In this document: positions 22,846-34,012 of the stretch, piece by piece
Numbering within the stretch: position 1 is the stretch's first letter
How the letters are laid out: every line of letters starts with the position of its first letter
Source of the DNA: Thereva unica
Taxonomy: Eukaryota; Arthropoda; Insecta; Diptera; Therevidae
DNA length: 64,000 bases
Assembly: GCA_949987705.1 (NCBI GenBank)
Contig: OX465281.1
Location: 237,915,143-237,979,142, forward strand
Direction of reading: 5' to 3'
Position numbers and translations under genes: made by a program
The notes under the pieces: generated by a model
Database searches by the model: none
What the model saw: only the letters and a program-made list of their open reading frames with translations
What the model was told of the DNA's origin: nothing

Positions 22846-23264
22846 TATTAGATTGAATTTAAAAAATAACTCGGAAGATGAAGATATACAAAACTCACTA
22901 TCTGGAAAAGTATAATGACAGTTAATAATGTATTTTTTGAGAAATATTATACAAAATCGATTAATTTTTAATCGTTCAGATGCAAAATATCGATTTTAAG
23001 CCTATATGTCTCTTAAACGGAACCACTCGAGTTTTTTTTATACTGAATTTTTATACACAATTACTTAAAAAACAAGCCTAAATAGGTTGCTCTACCGTTA
23101 TCATTATAGGAGTTATTGAAGTACAATAAAAACCTTTTTAAAATATATAAATTTGTATACTAGGAGCCATCTAGACCTTGGGTATTTCAACATTGAATAA
23201 CTTCGATCTTTTTTAGCCGATTTTGACAAATGAGCATAATTTATTTAGGACACTCTCTACCATT
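22846..23264. other. No recognised feature
   Basis: AT-rich; nothing recognised. Confidence 0.4.
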
Positions 23265-24035
23265 TATTTCGAATCAGTTTTCGATTGCAGTGTCGATTAA
23301 ATGATCTCCATTCAATATGCAAAAAGCAACTGTTTTCAGGTGTTATAGCAGCTGCTTCGGCTCGTATGTTAGCTTTCAGTCCGTCAATGGTCTTCGGCTT
23401 GCTGGCATAAACTTTTCCTTTGCAAGAACTTTATTGTAGTGGCTCTGGTGTGGCAAGGCCTGTTGAAAAAAGGACCGTCAGTCCGCGTTTTCGAAAGCAC
23501 GAAGTGCACCAACATTCAACGATAACGTGTGCCGTCGAAGGTTTCTTGAATTTTGAAGAAAAATGTTGCGGTGATGGTTTTTGAGCACACTTTGACCCAA
23601 ACTGTGACATTCTCGTCGTGCAGTGGTGTTTCGTGAATGACGTGTGGGCTCTCTGTTCCCAAATTCGACAGTTTTGTTTATTGACTCCGCCAGAAAGTGT
23701 AAAATGAGCTTCGTCCGTCATCAAAATTTTCCCCAAAAATCTGGTTCCGCATCAAACATTCTTCCGACGCAGCTTGTCCGTTGGCAACAATCATTGAGTA
23801 AGTTGCACTGTATATGTGAAGAGATAAAGATGTTACTTAGTAATCCTCTTTATAGTGGTTCCACTCACGTTTAACTCCTAAGATCGGCGACCATGCAACT
23901 CATTTGGGTTGTCGGTAACACTCTCTATTACCGCTTCAATAACTTCATTGGAGTGTTCCGGACGCCGTGGAGTGGGATGTTGGCGAGTGACCCGTACTCA
24001 AATAAACTCTTCACCGAACTACCAATTCTGTTGTC
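23265..24035 (-). pseudogene. Tc1/mariner-type transposase relic
   Basis: The best frame (23736-23431) has FWGKILMTDEAHFTLSGGVN followed by KQNCRIWEQ, the block around the second catalytic Asp of this transposase group. Other frames continue with KGKVYASKPKTIDGLKANIR near the C-terminus (about 23430-23270) and, upstream toward 24000, with decayed helix-turn-helix-type sequence. The central part with the QQDGA-type block is missing and there are many stops, so it is inactive. Mariner transposases cut and paste DNA at TA sites. Decayed sequence may continue past the Harbinger MITE at 24039-24158. Confidence 0.75.
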
Positions 24036-24038
24036 TAA

Positions 24039-24158
24039 GGCTGCTCGCACACTGGATCAGAATTTGTACGAATTTGTGCGAATTCCGATGAAATAGCATA
24101 CAATTTCATCAGAATTCGCACAAAATCGTACAAATTCTGATACAGTGTGCGAGCAGCC
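24039..24158. mobile_element. Palindromic Harbinger-type MITE with TAA target duplication
   Basis: The 120 bp element is almost a perfect palindrome: arms starting GGCTGCTCGCACACTG pair over about 55 bp with a few mismatches around a short centre. TAA flanks both sides (24036-24038 and 24159-24161). A 3 bp TAA/TTA duplication and GGC-type ends are characteristic of PIF/Harbinger elements. The fragments at 23265-24035 and 24162 on may be the two sides of one disrupted relic. Confidence 0.85.
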
Positions 24159-24161
24159 TAA

Positions 24162-25686
24162 AGGTGCCGAATTTCTCCTTGAACGATTGTTTTCAATGTA
24201 AAGCGTTACAATTCCAACGTTTTTTTCGATGTGAATAGACACAAAGCTAAAAGGGTACTGAATAACGTTTCAGAATCGGACACATTTGTAGAAATCTGTC
24301 TAGACGGTGATAAAGGTGGATTTACATATCCGATGTTTTTCTGTCGCACCTCTCGAAGGGCGGATGTTCAACCAAATATATCGTTCGGCCGTTTAAAACT
24401 CGTTCCGCTTATGGGTTTGATGAAATTCTGGTACAACCAATTTGACCGTTTATGGGGGCCTTAAGTAAAAATTGAGGTTATGTGTAACTGAAATATTTAT
24501 TTATTTGTATTTGTTTGGTTTTGCGTGAAGGTAAAGAAAGGTTTTATTACAATTTGTTTGTTTGTTAGTTTAGTTGCTGCTTCTGTGTATGATAATGGCG
24601 CGACGGAAAATGTCAGACATGTAAAATCAACCTTAAGATTTATAATATAAAAGCCACAGTACAATTTTAGTAGAAGTCAAAAAGTGGGTAAACAAGATAA
24701 ATTCAACCCCCCCCCCCCCACCCCTTGAGCTAGAGGCGCTTCCAGGGTCACGCTCCCCAGTTTGGAAACCGCTGCCTTAAGGATATTTACAAAAAAGAAG
24801 TTAACCCTTAACTGTAATTTTATCGGAAATATCAACCAAGATTATTTCAGAAAAAACCTAGGGTTGAGGCTAAGATAATGATTTTACACCTCATTTGTAA
24901 AATTTCTTGAAAATGTTTCGAAAATCCCTTAATTTAGATCTGCAAATAAGGTCAGTCTACCATGAGCCATTCGATTAACCAAAGCATATGGGGGACAAAC
25001 ATCAATTGTCGGCTACATTGCTTACACACAAAGGATCCAAGATATTCTATGTCGTCCTTTGGACTCTTGTTATCAGAAGCAGCAACAACAACAACAACGC
25101 TAACAAAAACAACAACAAAAACATTATTCTACGTTTGCATGCAAATTCCACAGGACGATTACAATCATCATCTTCTCCCTATGCTTCCGATCAGCCTGTT
25201 AATTGGGAATAACATATCACATGAGTGCTCTTCCCCGAAAACACACAATGATCCCCATTTATTCCAATTTCACCGGAATGAAAATCTATTTTTTGCTCGT
25301 ATAAAGAGATAAACTCATAAATTACTGCTGGCAAAAAGGGAGTAAACTTGGTGTAGTTACACCACAGACGGGACGGGAAAATTTACTCAACCATGAACAC
25401 CTATAGGCAAAAGGCAGCCTTGACTCATATCCCATCAACACGTGGCAGTACACCCTATTTCGGTGGCTTAAAAAACATTTTCGCGGTTAAAATAGCAGAA
25501 AACAACCATAAATTTATGCTGCAGGATAACAGCCAGGATCAAATTTCATTAAAAAATCCTTCTCGGAAAAGTTTATTTATTGCCTCTTTTTTATTAGTTA
25601 TTATTGTGGAAATTTATCGAATTTTGGATAACCTCAAGGTTTGGCAATTTTAGCTTTTTCAAAAAAAAAAAGCTTATACAGAGGCT
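24162..25686. other. No recognised gene
   Basis: Contains a run of 11 C at about 24708-24718 and a CAA-rich stretch at about 25080-25125. Short frames (24231-24464, 24962-25312, 25393-25653) have no recognisable motif. Confidence 0.4.
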
Positions 25687-25753
25687 CTGTCCGTCTGTCC
25701 GTCTGTCCGTCTGTCCGTCTGTCCGTCTGTCCGTCTGTCCGTCTGTCCGTCTG
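25687..25753 (+). repeat. Microsatellite (CTGTCCGT)n
   Basis: Eight perfect 8 bp units (25687-25750) followed by CTG. It encodes a meaningless RTDGQTD repeat in one minus-strand frame. Perfect units suggest recent slippage. Confidence 0.95.
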
Positions 25754-25883
25754 AAGCCTACTTTCATCTCTGAAAGTACTGCAGATACAGACTTGGGAAA
25801 TATCTCAAAATGTAGCTCTTGGTCAAAAGACCAAAAACTGAGAAAATGGTCTGGAAATTTCAACCAGAAGTATATTTAACAAC

Positions 25884-26146
25884 AAAAGTATATTTAACAA
25901 CAAAAAAGAGATTTCTAATAAAGTCCATTATATCGGTAGCCTAGAGGTAAGGCGCTGGAGTCAGGTTCCAGGCGAACCAAGTTCAATCCCCGACCGCAAA
26001 ATGGTGAAATAAATTTTTTTTTTACTCCGGTGTAGCATGTTTTAATTCTATTTCTCACTAAATTATATTATTTAATAATGATACTCAGGAGAACATAAAC
26101 ATTTATTTAATTAAAAGTGCAAAAAAATCATTTTCTTGAGTTTTTA
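25884..26146 (+). repeat. tRNA-headed (SINE-like) repeat, copy 1
   Basis: A 64 bp head at 25934-25997 carries a pol III A-box-like TAGCCTAGAGGTAAGG, a 5 bp stem with a 7 nt loop (CTGGA / TCCAG) and a B-box-like AGTTCAATCCC. The T stem does not pair well, so this is not a working tRNA gene. The head and about 150 bp of AT-rich tail recur at 26334-26593, nearly identical. The anticodon position would read CAG, suggesting a leucine tRNA ancestor, which is a weak inference. Confidence 0.7.
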
Positions 26147-26333
26147 TGGATCTTCGGCGGCTTTATAAATCATTAAGAAATTTCGCGGAAATAATATAAA
26201 GTATTTATTTGTTTATATGCATATTTTATATGCTGTTCATTTTATTATAGTTTATAGTCATGTAGGTGGTGCTGTAGACCAAAACAAAAATTCAATTTTA
26301 TCGAACTTCGCTGTGGATTTGTCACAATCAACC

Positions 26334-26593
26334 CGAAGTATATTTAAACAACAAAAAAGGGATTTCTAATAAAGTCCATCGGTAGCCTAGAGGTAAGGCG
26401 CTGGAGTCAGGTTCCAGGCGAACCAAGTTCAATCCCCGACCGCAAAATGGTGAAAAATTTTTTTTTTTTACTTTCGGTGTAACATGTTTTAATTCTATTT
26501 CTCACTAAATTATATTATTTAATAATGATACTCAGGAGAACATAAACATTTATTTAATTAAAAGTGCAAAAAAATCATTTTCTTGAGTTTTTA
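26334..26593 (+). repeat. tRNA-headed (SINE-like) repeat, copy 2
   Basis: Direct copy of 25884-26146: the head at 26380-26443 is identical over 64 bp, and the tail is nearly identical to the end of the TTTTCTTGAGTTTTTA segment. Copy 1 has a few extra bases (TATAT) just before the head. The two are 450 bp apart with unrelated sequence between, so they could be two insertions or one local duplication. Confidence 0.7.
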
Positions 26594-27067
26594 AACATTT
26601 GGTAGGTTTAAAACGAAAAGCAGATATCTAATTTTTATCCGGGCATATAAACGCTTACTGAAATGAATGAAAATTTATAAATTTAATTGCACGAACGATG
26701 TATTTAAGACCGTCCTTAGAGTCCATGAATATAAGGAAGTGATTTTTCTCAGAATTTTCAATATTTTACAAAAATTTTACAAACGATTTGCCCCATATCT
26801 AAAAAATTTTGCAGCCCTTTGTTTAAAAGCATATTTTTAAGTTTTTATTAACTAAATTTGTATGTATCTCTTCAGAATCACAAAACAAAAGTGGGATGTT
26901 GTGCCTAGAGACTAGCCACTAATTACGCTTTTTCTTGGTATTCTTTCTATTGAATAACACTTCAGTCTGGATGACAATATATTAAGTGAAGATTGTGAAG
27001 AATTGCGAAAATATTCAAACAAATAAATCGAAAAACTAACGCATCCTTCATGGAGATGCTGCTGAAA
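26594..27067. other. No recognised feature
   Basis: AT-rich; nothing recognised. Confidence 0.4.
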
Positions 27068-27414
27068 ATTGCCCGCCAAGAATTTGAGAGAATTGATATA
27101 TTTTAATTGCACCCCATCTATGACAAAGAATAGTGAACACCATCTATGGCAATATTACATTACTCTTCGTTTTACCTATGATTATCAATTTCCATAAAAT
27201 ATACAAAATACATTTCATAAATAATAGAAAATCTGTTGTCATAAATCAGTTGTTTACTTCCTTCTAAAGTTTATACATATCTTGCATTGGAATGTACCTT
27301 TTTATGAAAGCATGAATAAATAGGTTTATTGCCACATTCCTACGAGTTAGAGTTGGGAGTAATGGGAAGGCGCTAGGTCGGGGTGCGAAAAGACCAGGGT
27401 TCGATTCTTGATGA
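27068..27414 (+). repeat. Left arm of long inverted repeat with tRNA-like inner end
   Basis: About 347 bp, nearly identical to the inverse of 27835-28182. The last 70 bp include an A-box-like GGGAGTAATGGG and a B-box GGTTCGATTCT. The arms diverge most in this tRNA-like part and are almost identical elsewhere. Confidence 0.9.
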
Positions 27415-27834
27415 ATTTTTTAAGTACCTTTTTTTAGCTTTTTTAGTTATGATGATTTATTTTAGTATAATAAACGAAGCCTGCGTTGATGATAAAATCT
27501 CAAAGCGGCGACTAATTAAAACCTTTGGGACATATTCAATTGTGAGCTATAACTCAATCTATAATAAGCTAAATAAGTCAAATCCGTTTTTAGCTAAAAC
27601 TTTTATTTCACGTTGCATTGATTTAATTTTGTCATAATGCTGTATCCTAGTTTGGCCATGGAGATTCATAAGTATTACACTGACCAACGCTATATATAAT
27701 TAATCTTGCAAAGTTTTTGTTAAAGGCTTATGTAGGTTATAAGTTGTGAGACTTTGCGTAATCTAAAACTTAACAAAGTATTTAACAAACACTACCAAAA
27801 CCATCAAACTTAAAAAAAAAAAATAGTACGCGGC
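27415..27834. other. Spacer between inverted repeat arms
   Basis: About 420 bp, AT-rich. An 84-codon frame (27383-27637) has no recognisable domain. Confidence 0.5.
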
Positions 27835-28182
27835 CATCACCAGTATCGAACCCGGGTCCTGTCGCACCCCGAGCTAGCACCAACCCATTACTCCAAACTC
27901 TAACTCGTAGGAATGTGGCAATAAACCTATTTATTCATGCTTTCATAAAAAGGTACATTCCAATGCAAGATATGTATAAACTTTAGAAGGAAGTAAACAA
28001 CTGATTTATGACAACAGATTTTCTATTATTTATGAAATGTATTTTGTATATTTTATGGAAATTGATAATCATAGGTAAAACGAAGAGTAATGTAATATTG
28101 CCATAGATGGTGTTTACTATTCTTTGTCATAGATGGGGTGCAATTAAAATATATCAATTCTTTCATATTTTTGGCGGGTAAT
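27835..28182 (-). repeat. Right arm of long inverted repeat with tRNA-like inner end
   Basis: Inverse of 27068-27414. Its tRNA-like part (about 27838-27910, minus) contains GGGTTCGATACTGG, a B-box, and GGAGTAATGGGTTGGTGC. The two tRNA-like segments face each other across the spacer. Confidence 0.9.
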
Positions 28183-28498
28183 TATTGGTGTTGGTCTCAT
28201 TGCGAAGTGGGGGTACTTGTGTGCGTGCACGTGCATATATGCTATGGATAAACAGGTGCCTGTGTTTTTCAGTAGATGTTCTACATTTAAAGAAAAGTGA
28301 AGTGCGTGCATGATAATATTTTCTTTAAAAATAAAAAATAAAGTTAAATTGAAGTGTAAATTAATACAAAAGGCGCGGTAAGCTGAATTTTTAACGATAA
28401 TGTATGTTTAAGTAAAATAATACACCTAATTCTGCTGTGCAAAGTGATTTTAGATTTGCCTCCAATCCATAGAAAAATGTTTAGATTCGTTTTACATA

Positions 28499-28698
28499 NN
28501 NNNNNNNNNNNNNNNNNNNNNNNNNNNNNNNNNNNNNNNNNNNNNNNNNNNNNNNNNNNNNNNNNNNNNNNNNNNNNNNNNNNNNNNNNNNNNNNNNNNN
28601 NNNNNNNNNNNNNNNNNNNNNNNNNNNNNNNNNNNNNNNNNNNNNNNNNNNNNNNNNNNNNNNNNNNNNNNNNNNNNNNNNNNNNNNNNNNNNNNNNN
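28499..28698. other. Assembly gap (200 N)
   Basis: Exactly 200 N, a common placeholder length. The sequence after it begins inside the 5' LTR of the Gypsy element, about 38 bp from the inferred LTR start, so the LTR start and the left target-site copy are hidden. The 316 bp before the gap (28183-28498) show nothing recognisable. Confidence 0.95.
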
Positions 28699-29207
28699 AA
28701 AATTAACGACCAACCATAAAAAAAATCCCGATAAATTAAAAGCTGGCAACCCCATGCACACCAATACCACGCCATAAATCACGCATCGACTCCGACTGCA
28801 CTGAAACAACGAGAAAGAACAAAAGGCTTCAGGAATGCGTAATAACGGCGCGCTTTTTGCCCCGGTCGGGGAGTGCTGGCCTGATCGAGCGTCGGGGGCA
28901 GTAAGCAGGAAGTTGTCGAGAGTTGCTCAAGGAAATCAGACCCTGAATCAGTTGGGTGTCTAGAAAAAGTTTTAGTGATTTTGGTTCTGGAGAAAATATA
29001 AATTTTTTTATTGGAAAACCTTTTTTCCTGGAAAAATTGGAGCGGAGTGAATTTTGACGGATCCGGCGGATGCACCTGGATAATGGAAAATGCAGTTGTC
29101 TGGCGGTTCGAGTTTTTGCAGATAAGTAACAGATGGAAGAATCTAGAATCCTTGCGGTAATTCCTTGCGGAATCTAGAATCCTTGCGGTAATTCTGAGGT
29201 AATATAG

Positions 29208-29248
<41 letters not shown>

Positions 29249-32211
29249 TTTTTTCTTTCGTGGATTGAAAATATTAAAAATATTAAGTGAAGATTATAAG
29301 TGCACCGTGAGCGAATTGTCATACAAAAAGGAAAATATTAAGAAAATTTTGGGAATACGGAGTTTTTTTTCTGTGGATAGTGTTCGAATTTTTCGGTACT
29401 TTCTCGCGTGAGATTCGCGATTATTTTTTTAATTATTGTTTTTGAAATATGCCAATAGGGACATAGGTCGGTTGAAAAACCATAGAAAACACCACGAGTG
29501 AAAGTTACGGTGTTTCATTGTTAATTAATCCAATTGAGAAATTTCGTGAAAATGCTCTAGTTTAACGGTTATCGAGTATAAAATTTCAAACAAATTTTTT
29601 TTCTCTTTGATGCCGTTATCACCGGTATCAGAACAAAAGAGTGGACGTTCAGCAGGTAATTAGGTGCGCGGTTCGGTATGTGATTTTTTTTGAGTTGTAG
29701 CAAAAATCGTTTAAACTTTTTCCGAGTTTTGTCTTTCCTTTTTTTTTGGGTATCTGAATTATATTTCGAAAGAGTTCGGAATTTCAAAGTTTTTCTTTGT
29801 GGATGATGTTTGAACTTTCGGTACTTCCTCGCGTGAGATTCGCGATTTCTTTTAGTTCTTGTTTTTGAAATATGCCAATAGGGTCATAGGTCGTTAGAAA
29901 ACAATAGAAAACACCACGAGTGAAAATAACGGTGTTTCCATTGTTAATTAATCTAATTTAGGTTCCGTTAGGTTTGGGCGTTAAGCAGATTGGGGTTTTT
30001 TTTTCTTTTTCTTGAATAAATTTAGGAATTTATAGTGAAATTCGTACCATCATTGTATGGCGCGGGCAAACGAATTGTTTGTCCTAGAATTAATAATATT
30101 TCCTTATCTAGGTATTGTTAAACGTACTTAAGTGCTTGTAGGAATGGATATCAACCAAACTCCAAGCAGAGATTTTGTTTACTTTAGATTTGATGGCCGG
30201 ACACGCGGAAGATGGTGGGTAATAAATTACCTGTTATAAAGGTGTGTATAAACCAGAAGATTAGTAGTTAGAGTTGTGTGAAAGTAAAATAAATGAATTA
30301 ATCATTGATAGTGATATAAATACATGGGTAATATATTAATCTGTAGATTATTAATGATCGTCATTATCAGCAGCAGCACCGGCGTAGTAATAAACCTAAC
30401 AAATATGAATTACATTAGTAACAGAATATAACCTAATTAATAATATCAACAATATTAAATTTTACTACTAACAATCGTAATAATAGTAAAATTGCATTGC
30501 ACTAGCCGGCTGCTTTGGTGTAAAGGTGGTTTCTGCAGTGACCTTTATTACATCGCTGAATTAATTCTCGGTAGCCATGATTTTTTACGATAATTAATAA
30601 TAAAAAGAAAATATTGAGAGAAAACCAATTATAGCTATAAGATTTATAAGAAAAAAAAAAAGAGATATATATAATTATAAATATACAAGAAAATTTTTTT
30701 TTGTTATTGGATCCTTAATGCAAGGAGAATAGGAAAACGTTTTTTTTGGTGATTTCATTTCTTCTTCTCCATGCCTAAGAGGCAATTTTCGTTGAGTATA
30801 TGAGCTCAATTATATGAGAGCGTGAGTCTCAAAAATAAAGTTTCAGGTGTGTGTACGGCCTGTGGAAATTTTGTGCGGATCGGGTATGAATAATAAATGT
30901 CCTTTTCCATCCAATAAGATTACATGATTGGTAAGGAGTGTTTCGTGACATGGTATGAGCTTATATCGTTTGGGCCCTTAACCGTTTTTGTTTATTGCTG
31001 GCTGGAGGTACTGCGCAAGTAGGTGGTTTCTACCGGGCTAGAAATTTAAAACTAATACATCATTATAGATAGAAAGGACAACTAAAAGAAAAAAAAAGAA
31101 AGCACACAATTCAGTTAACAAAACATTTTGATCGATTTCACCTGCAAGAGAATCAATGATAACCTAAACTAAAATTACTTCCATACACTCCGGAATTATA
31201 CATGAATTAATACAAGAAATCTAACAAATTTTACTAACACATCAAGTAATACATGACATATAACCAAGGTCAATTAATACTCGAAATATCATTGTTAATT
31301 AATACAGGAGATCTAACCAATTTTTAAGTATGTTTGAATTAATACTAGAACTATAACTAATTTTAATAATACCTCATTTAATACATGAACTATAACCAAA
31401 ATTTAAAATATGAATTGTTATATATTGGTACGTTTTTCCGTATGATGATCAGGTATAGCCAAAAATATACGATGAGGTATATCCGTATACATTTCTGAGG
31501 AAAAACAAATAATCAAATAAGATAATAAAATAAATTAAAATAAAGGAACTATAAACCTTTAACACAAATGAGCAAATAAGTTAATAAAATAAAATAAGAT
31601 AAAGGAACTGTAAACATTTAACACAAATAATCCAATAAATTAATAAAGCAAACCAAAATAAATGGAAGGGAGTAAATGGAATTTTGAAGGTCTAGATCAT
31701 TGATAAAATGACCGAATAACAGCCCCCACGTGAGGCCCTCCGGAATAATGATGCCTCCGCGAAGGGCGAGTTCCTTCCACTGGATACCACCGGCCACCTA
31801 GCCTCCTACAGTATAACCGTTTCTCGCTGACCGAACCACCCCTTCCGACCCTTACGATCGACCCCCTCTCGTTGACCTCAGTAGATTTTTCTCTCCGCCG
31901 CCGCCTCTCTTCTTAATTTCAATCTCAGGCACGAGTTAATTCCTAATATACTGTCATTCTTCGGCATCCCTGTACCGCGAACCCCACCCCATCCGGCGAG
32001 CTAGTTCGCGCATCGCACGTCGTGCCGACAAACGGTGCAGCGGATGCCTAAAACTTCGGCGATATTCCCCGGCGGTCAAGTCATCTCAGCCACCTTTTTT
32101 TCTGACCCTTTTCTAGTTTTGTGACGATGGTCGTTGCCCTATCTCTTTTTCATTGAGATTATTTTTTTCTTTCTATTTCGTGCTATGGCACACCCACTCC
32201 CGACAGTTACA
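28699..32211 (+). repeat. 5' LTR (left end lost in gap)
   Basis: Nearly identical to the 3' LTR. Aligned to it, the visible part begins 38 bp after the inferred start. It ends ...GACAGTTACA. It contains a duplicated 31 bp unit near 29140-29185, absent from the 3' LTR, and a long A-run at about 29212-29246. The promoter and polyadenylation sites were not pinned down. Confidence 0.95.
29360..29957 (+). repeat. Internal direct duplication within the LTR
   Basis: Two blocks of about 170 bp (29360-29533 and 29787-29957) share GCGTGAGATTCGCGAT, GAAATATGCCAATAGGG and AACACCACGAGTGAAA in the same order. The 3' LTR has the same pair at about 41282-41455 and 41708-41882, so the duplication predates this insertion. 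Confidence 0.85.
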
Positions 32212-32213
32212 AA

Positions 32214-32231
32214 TGGCGCCCATCGTTGGGC
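32214..32231 (+). promoter_or_regulatory. Primer binding site (lysine tRNA-like)
   Basis: TGGCGCCCATCGTTGGGC begins 2 bp after the 5' LTR. It matches the lysine (Lys1,2) tRNA 3' end complement used by several retroelements at 16 of 18 positions. It would prime minus-strand DNA synthesis. Confidence 0.85.
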
Positions 32232-34012
32232 TAAGGAGCTTAATATCCTTTGAGCTTCTTAGTCTAACGGTCTGATGACATGGACATGACTGATTGTCAC
32301 CTGTTGACATTTTTAAATTTTCCCTTCGGCATTTCATATTCTTCTAGTTTGTCTTCCCTCCCATGTCATCGGTTTTAAATACTCTTATTGGAAATTTCTG
32401 CCGAGTTTTCCTTTGAAACTTTTCTTTGTGGCTCAGGCCAGCGAGAGGAGTCAGGAGTGGACTTCCTTCATACGTACAAGTTCCAATTCTCAGTCCAAGT
32501 CCCCCCGGCTATTGGGTATTGGGCGAAGGTACTTACCGCGGTACCCTAGCCCTCATAACTTCTTCCGCTTCCTCTTTCCTATCTTTCTTCTCCTTCAACC
32601 ACTTCAACTTTTACTATCTTACTGCGGTAGCCTCTCTAGTTTTTTTGTTCCTGCCACGTGGGCTCGGAGTCTGGTTAACAGGCGTATACCGCCTGACTCT
32701 GCGCGAGTCCACACCTGACAGGGAACACAGCATTTTGGATTTTTTTTTCTCTTTCCTGCCCATAGTATGGACGGGTGCATTTCGTATTGTCGGACCTGCA
32801 CCGTCTGGGCTACCAGGCGTCCTATCGCCTGGCCTTGCGACAGGGTCGATATTCCGGAATACACCCGCCCCCGTCCAATGGCCGTCTGTCAATCCGCCTT
32901 CCTGGAACTCAGCAGAGTTGCTGACCAGTCGTGGTAGATTGACAGAACGGTCCACCTAGCTCATCAGGGAGGCTTCTATCTCTTCTGCTTCTATCCCCTT
33001 CTACCACCTTCTATCACTTTCTATCTTGTGTTGTTGGGTCATCGGGATCCGGTCACCGTAGAGGTCGCTGATGTCCGATGGTAGGGACGTCGATGTTGGG
33101 AGTGTTCATAGGCAGTAGTCTAGCGACAATCCTTACTTCGGTCCCACAAGTGGAGGCACTGTGGTTGCTGGCGACGAGAATTCCACTCAGCGCCGAAGGC
33201 AATCTGACTGACATTGCCGCCGCCAGTCACCGCCGCCTTGTTGGGGGTGCCCTTTTTCCGGAGGGCCCCTTTATAAGCATTACTAACACTTTTGTTCATA
33301 GAAATTTTCGCGTATATTTTCTTGATGCTCATATTTTATATGACAATTTTTTTTTGTACAAAACATTTTTTTCAGGATAACATATTTTTATACATTCGTT
33401 AAGCTTTAATATTTCATACATTCTTTGAGAATAACATACTCTTACACATTGAATTTTTTTTCGATATTTCATATATTCTTTTAGGATAACATACTTCTAC
33501 ACATTGAATTTTTTTGATATTTCATATATTCTTTTAGGATAACTTACTTTTACACATTGAATTTTTTTTTGATCTTTCATATATTCTTTTAGGATAACAT
33601 ACTATTACACACTGAATTTTTTTTGATATTTCATATATTCTTTTAGGATAACATACTTCTACATATTGAATTTTTTTGATATTCCATATTTGTTCTAACA
33701 TATTCGCTTTTCTCATAACAGTTTTGTTGTTTCACACATTTTTTGGGTCTTGATAACATATCCTTGCTTATGAGTTCTTTGATATTTATGTTTTCTATGA
33801 TAACACTCTCCACATATTACTCTTTCCCTCACACTCATCTCGAAAGCAAAAGAAATTTCGGTCGTTAGTCTTATTCCCTAATTATTCACATTGGTTTTCG
33901 CAAAGTAGTCTCTCCAACTTGGTGCCTACCACGGGTAGTATATATCTGTGAGCGAATAGTGATCTAACCAGAACTGCCCCTTTTCGTCCCAGGGCAGTCC
34001 CTACGCTCCATC
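32232..34012 (+). other. Long untranslated leader of the Gypsy element
   Basis: About 1.8 kb between the primer binding site and gag, unusually long for an insect Gypsy element. It holds a 177-codon frame (32426-32959) with no recognisable motif, which I regard as noncoding, and a 54-55 bp tandem repeat (33375-33690). Confidence 0.7.
33375..33690 (+). repeat. 54-55 bp tandem repeat in the Gypsy leader
   Basis: Units with CACATTGAATTTTTTT, GATATTTCATATATTC and AGGATAACATACTT recur with unit starts near 33446, 33501, 33554, 33609 and 33663, plus a diverged unit before. Five to six copies. Confidence 0.9.

Noticed and set aside
25687..25753. CRISPR-like array
   Set aside because: Units are contiguous 8 bp repeats without spacers; this is a microsatellite in a eukaryotic genome. 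No CRISPR array was seen anywhere.
25934..25997. Functional tRNA-Leu gene
   Set aside because: The anticodon arm folds, but the T arm does not pair and the acceptor stem is short. The identical copy at 26380 with a shared tail points to a tRNA-derived repeat.
32426..32959. 177-codon frame in the Gypsy leader
   Set aside because: No domain, odd composition, overlaps a similarly long frame in another phase, and lies before the gag start in a leader region.
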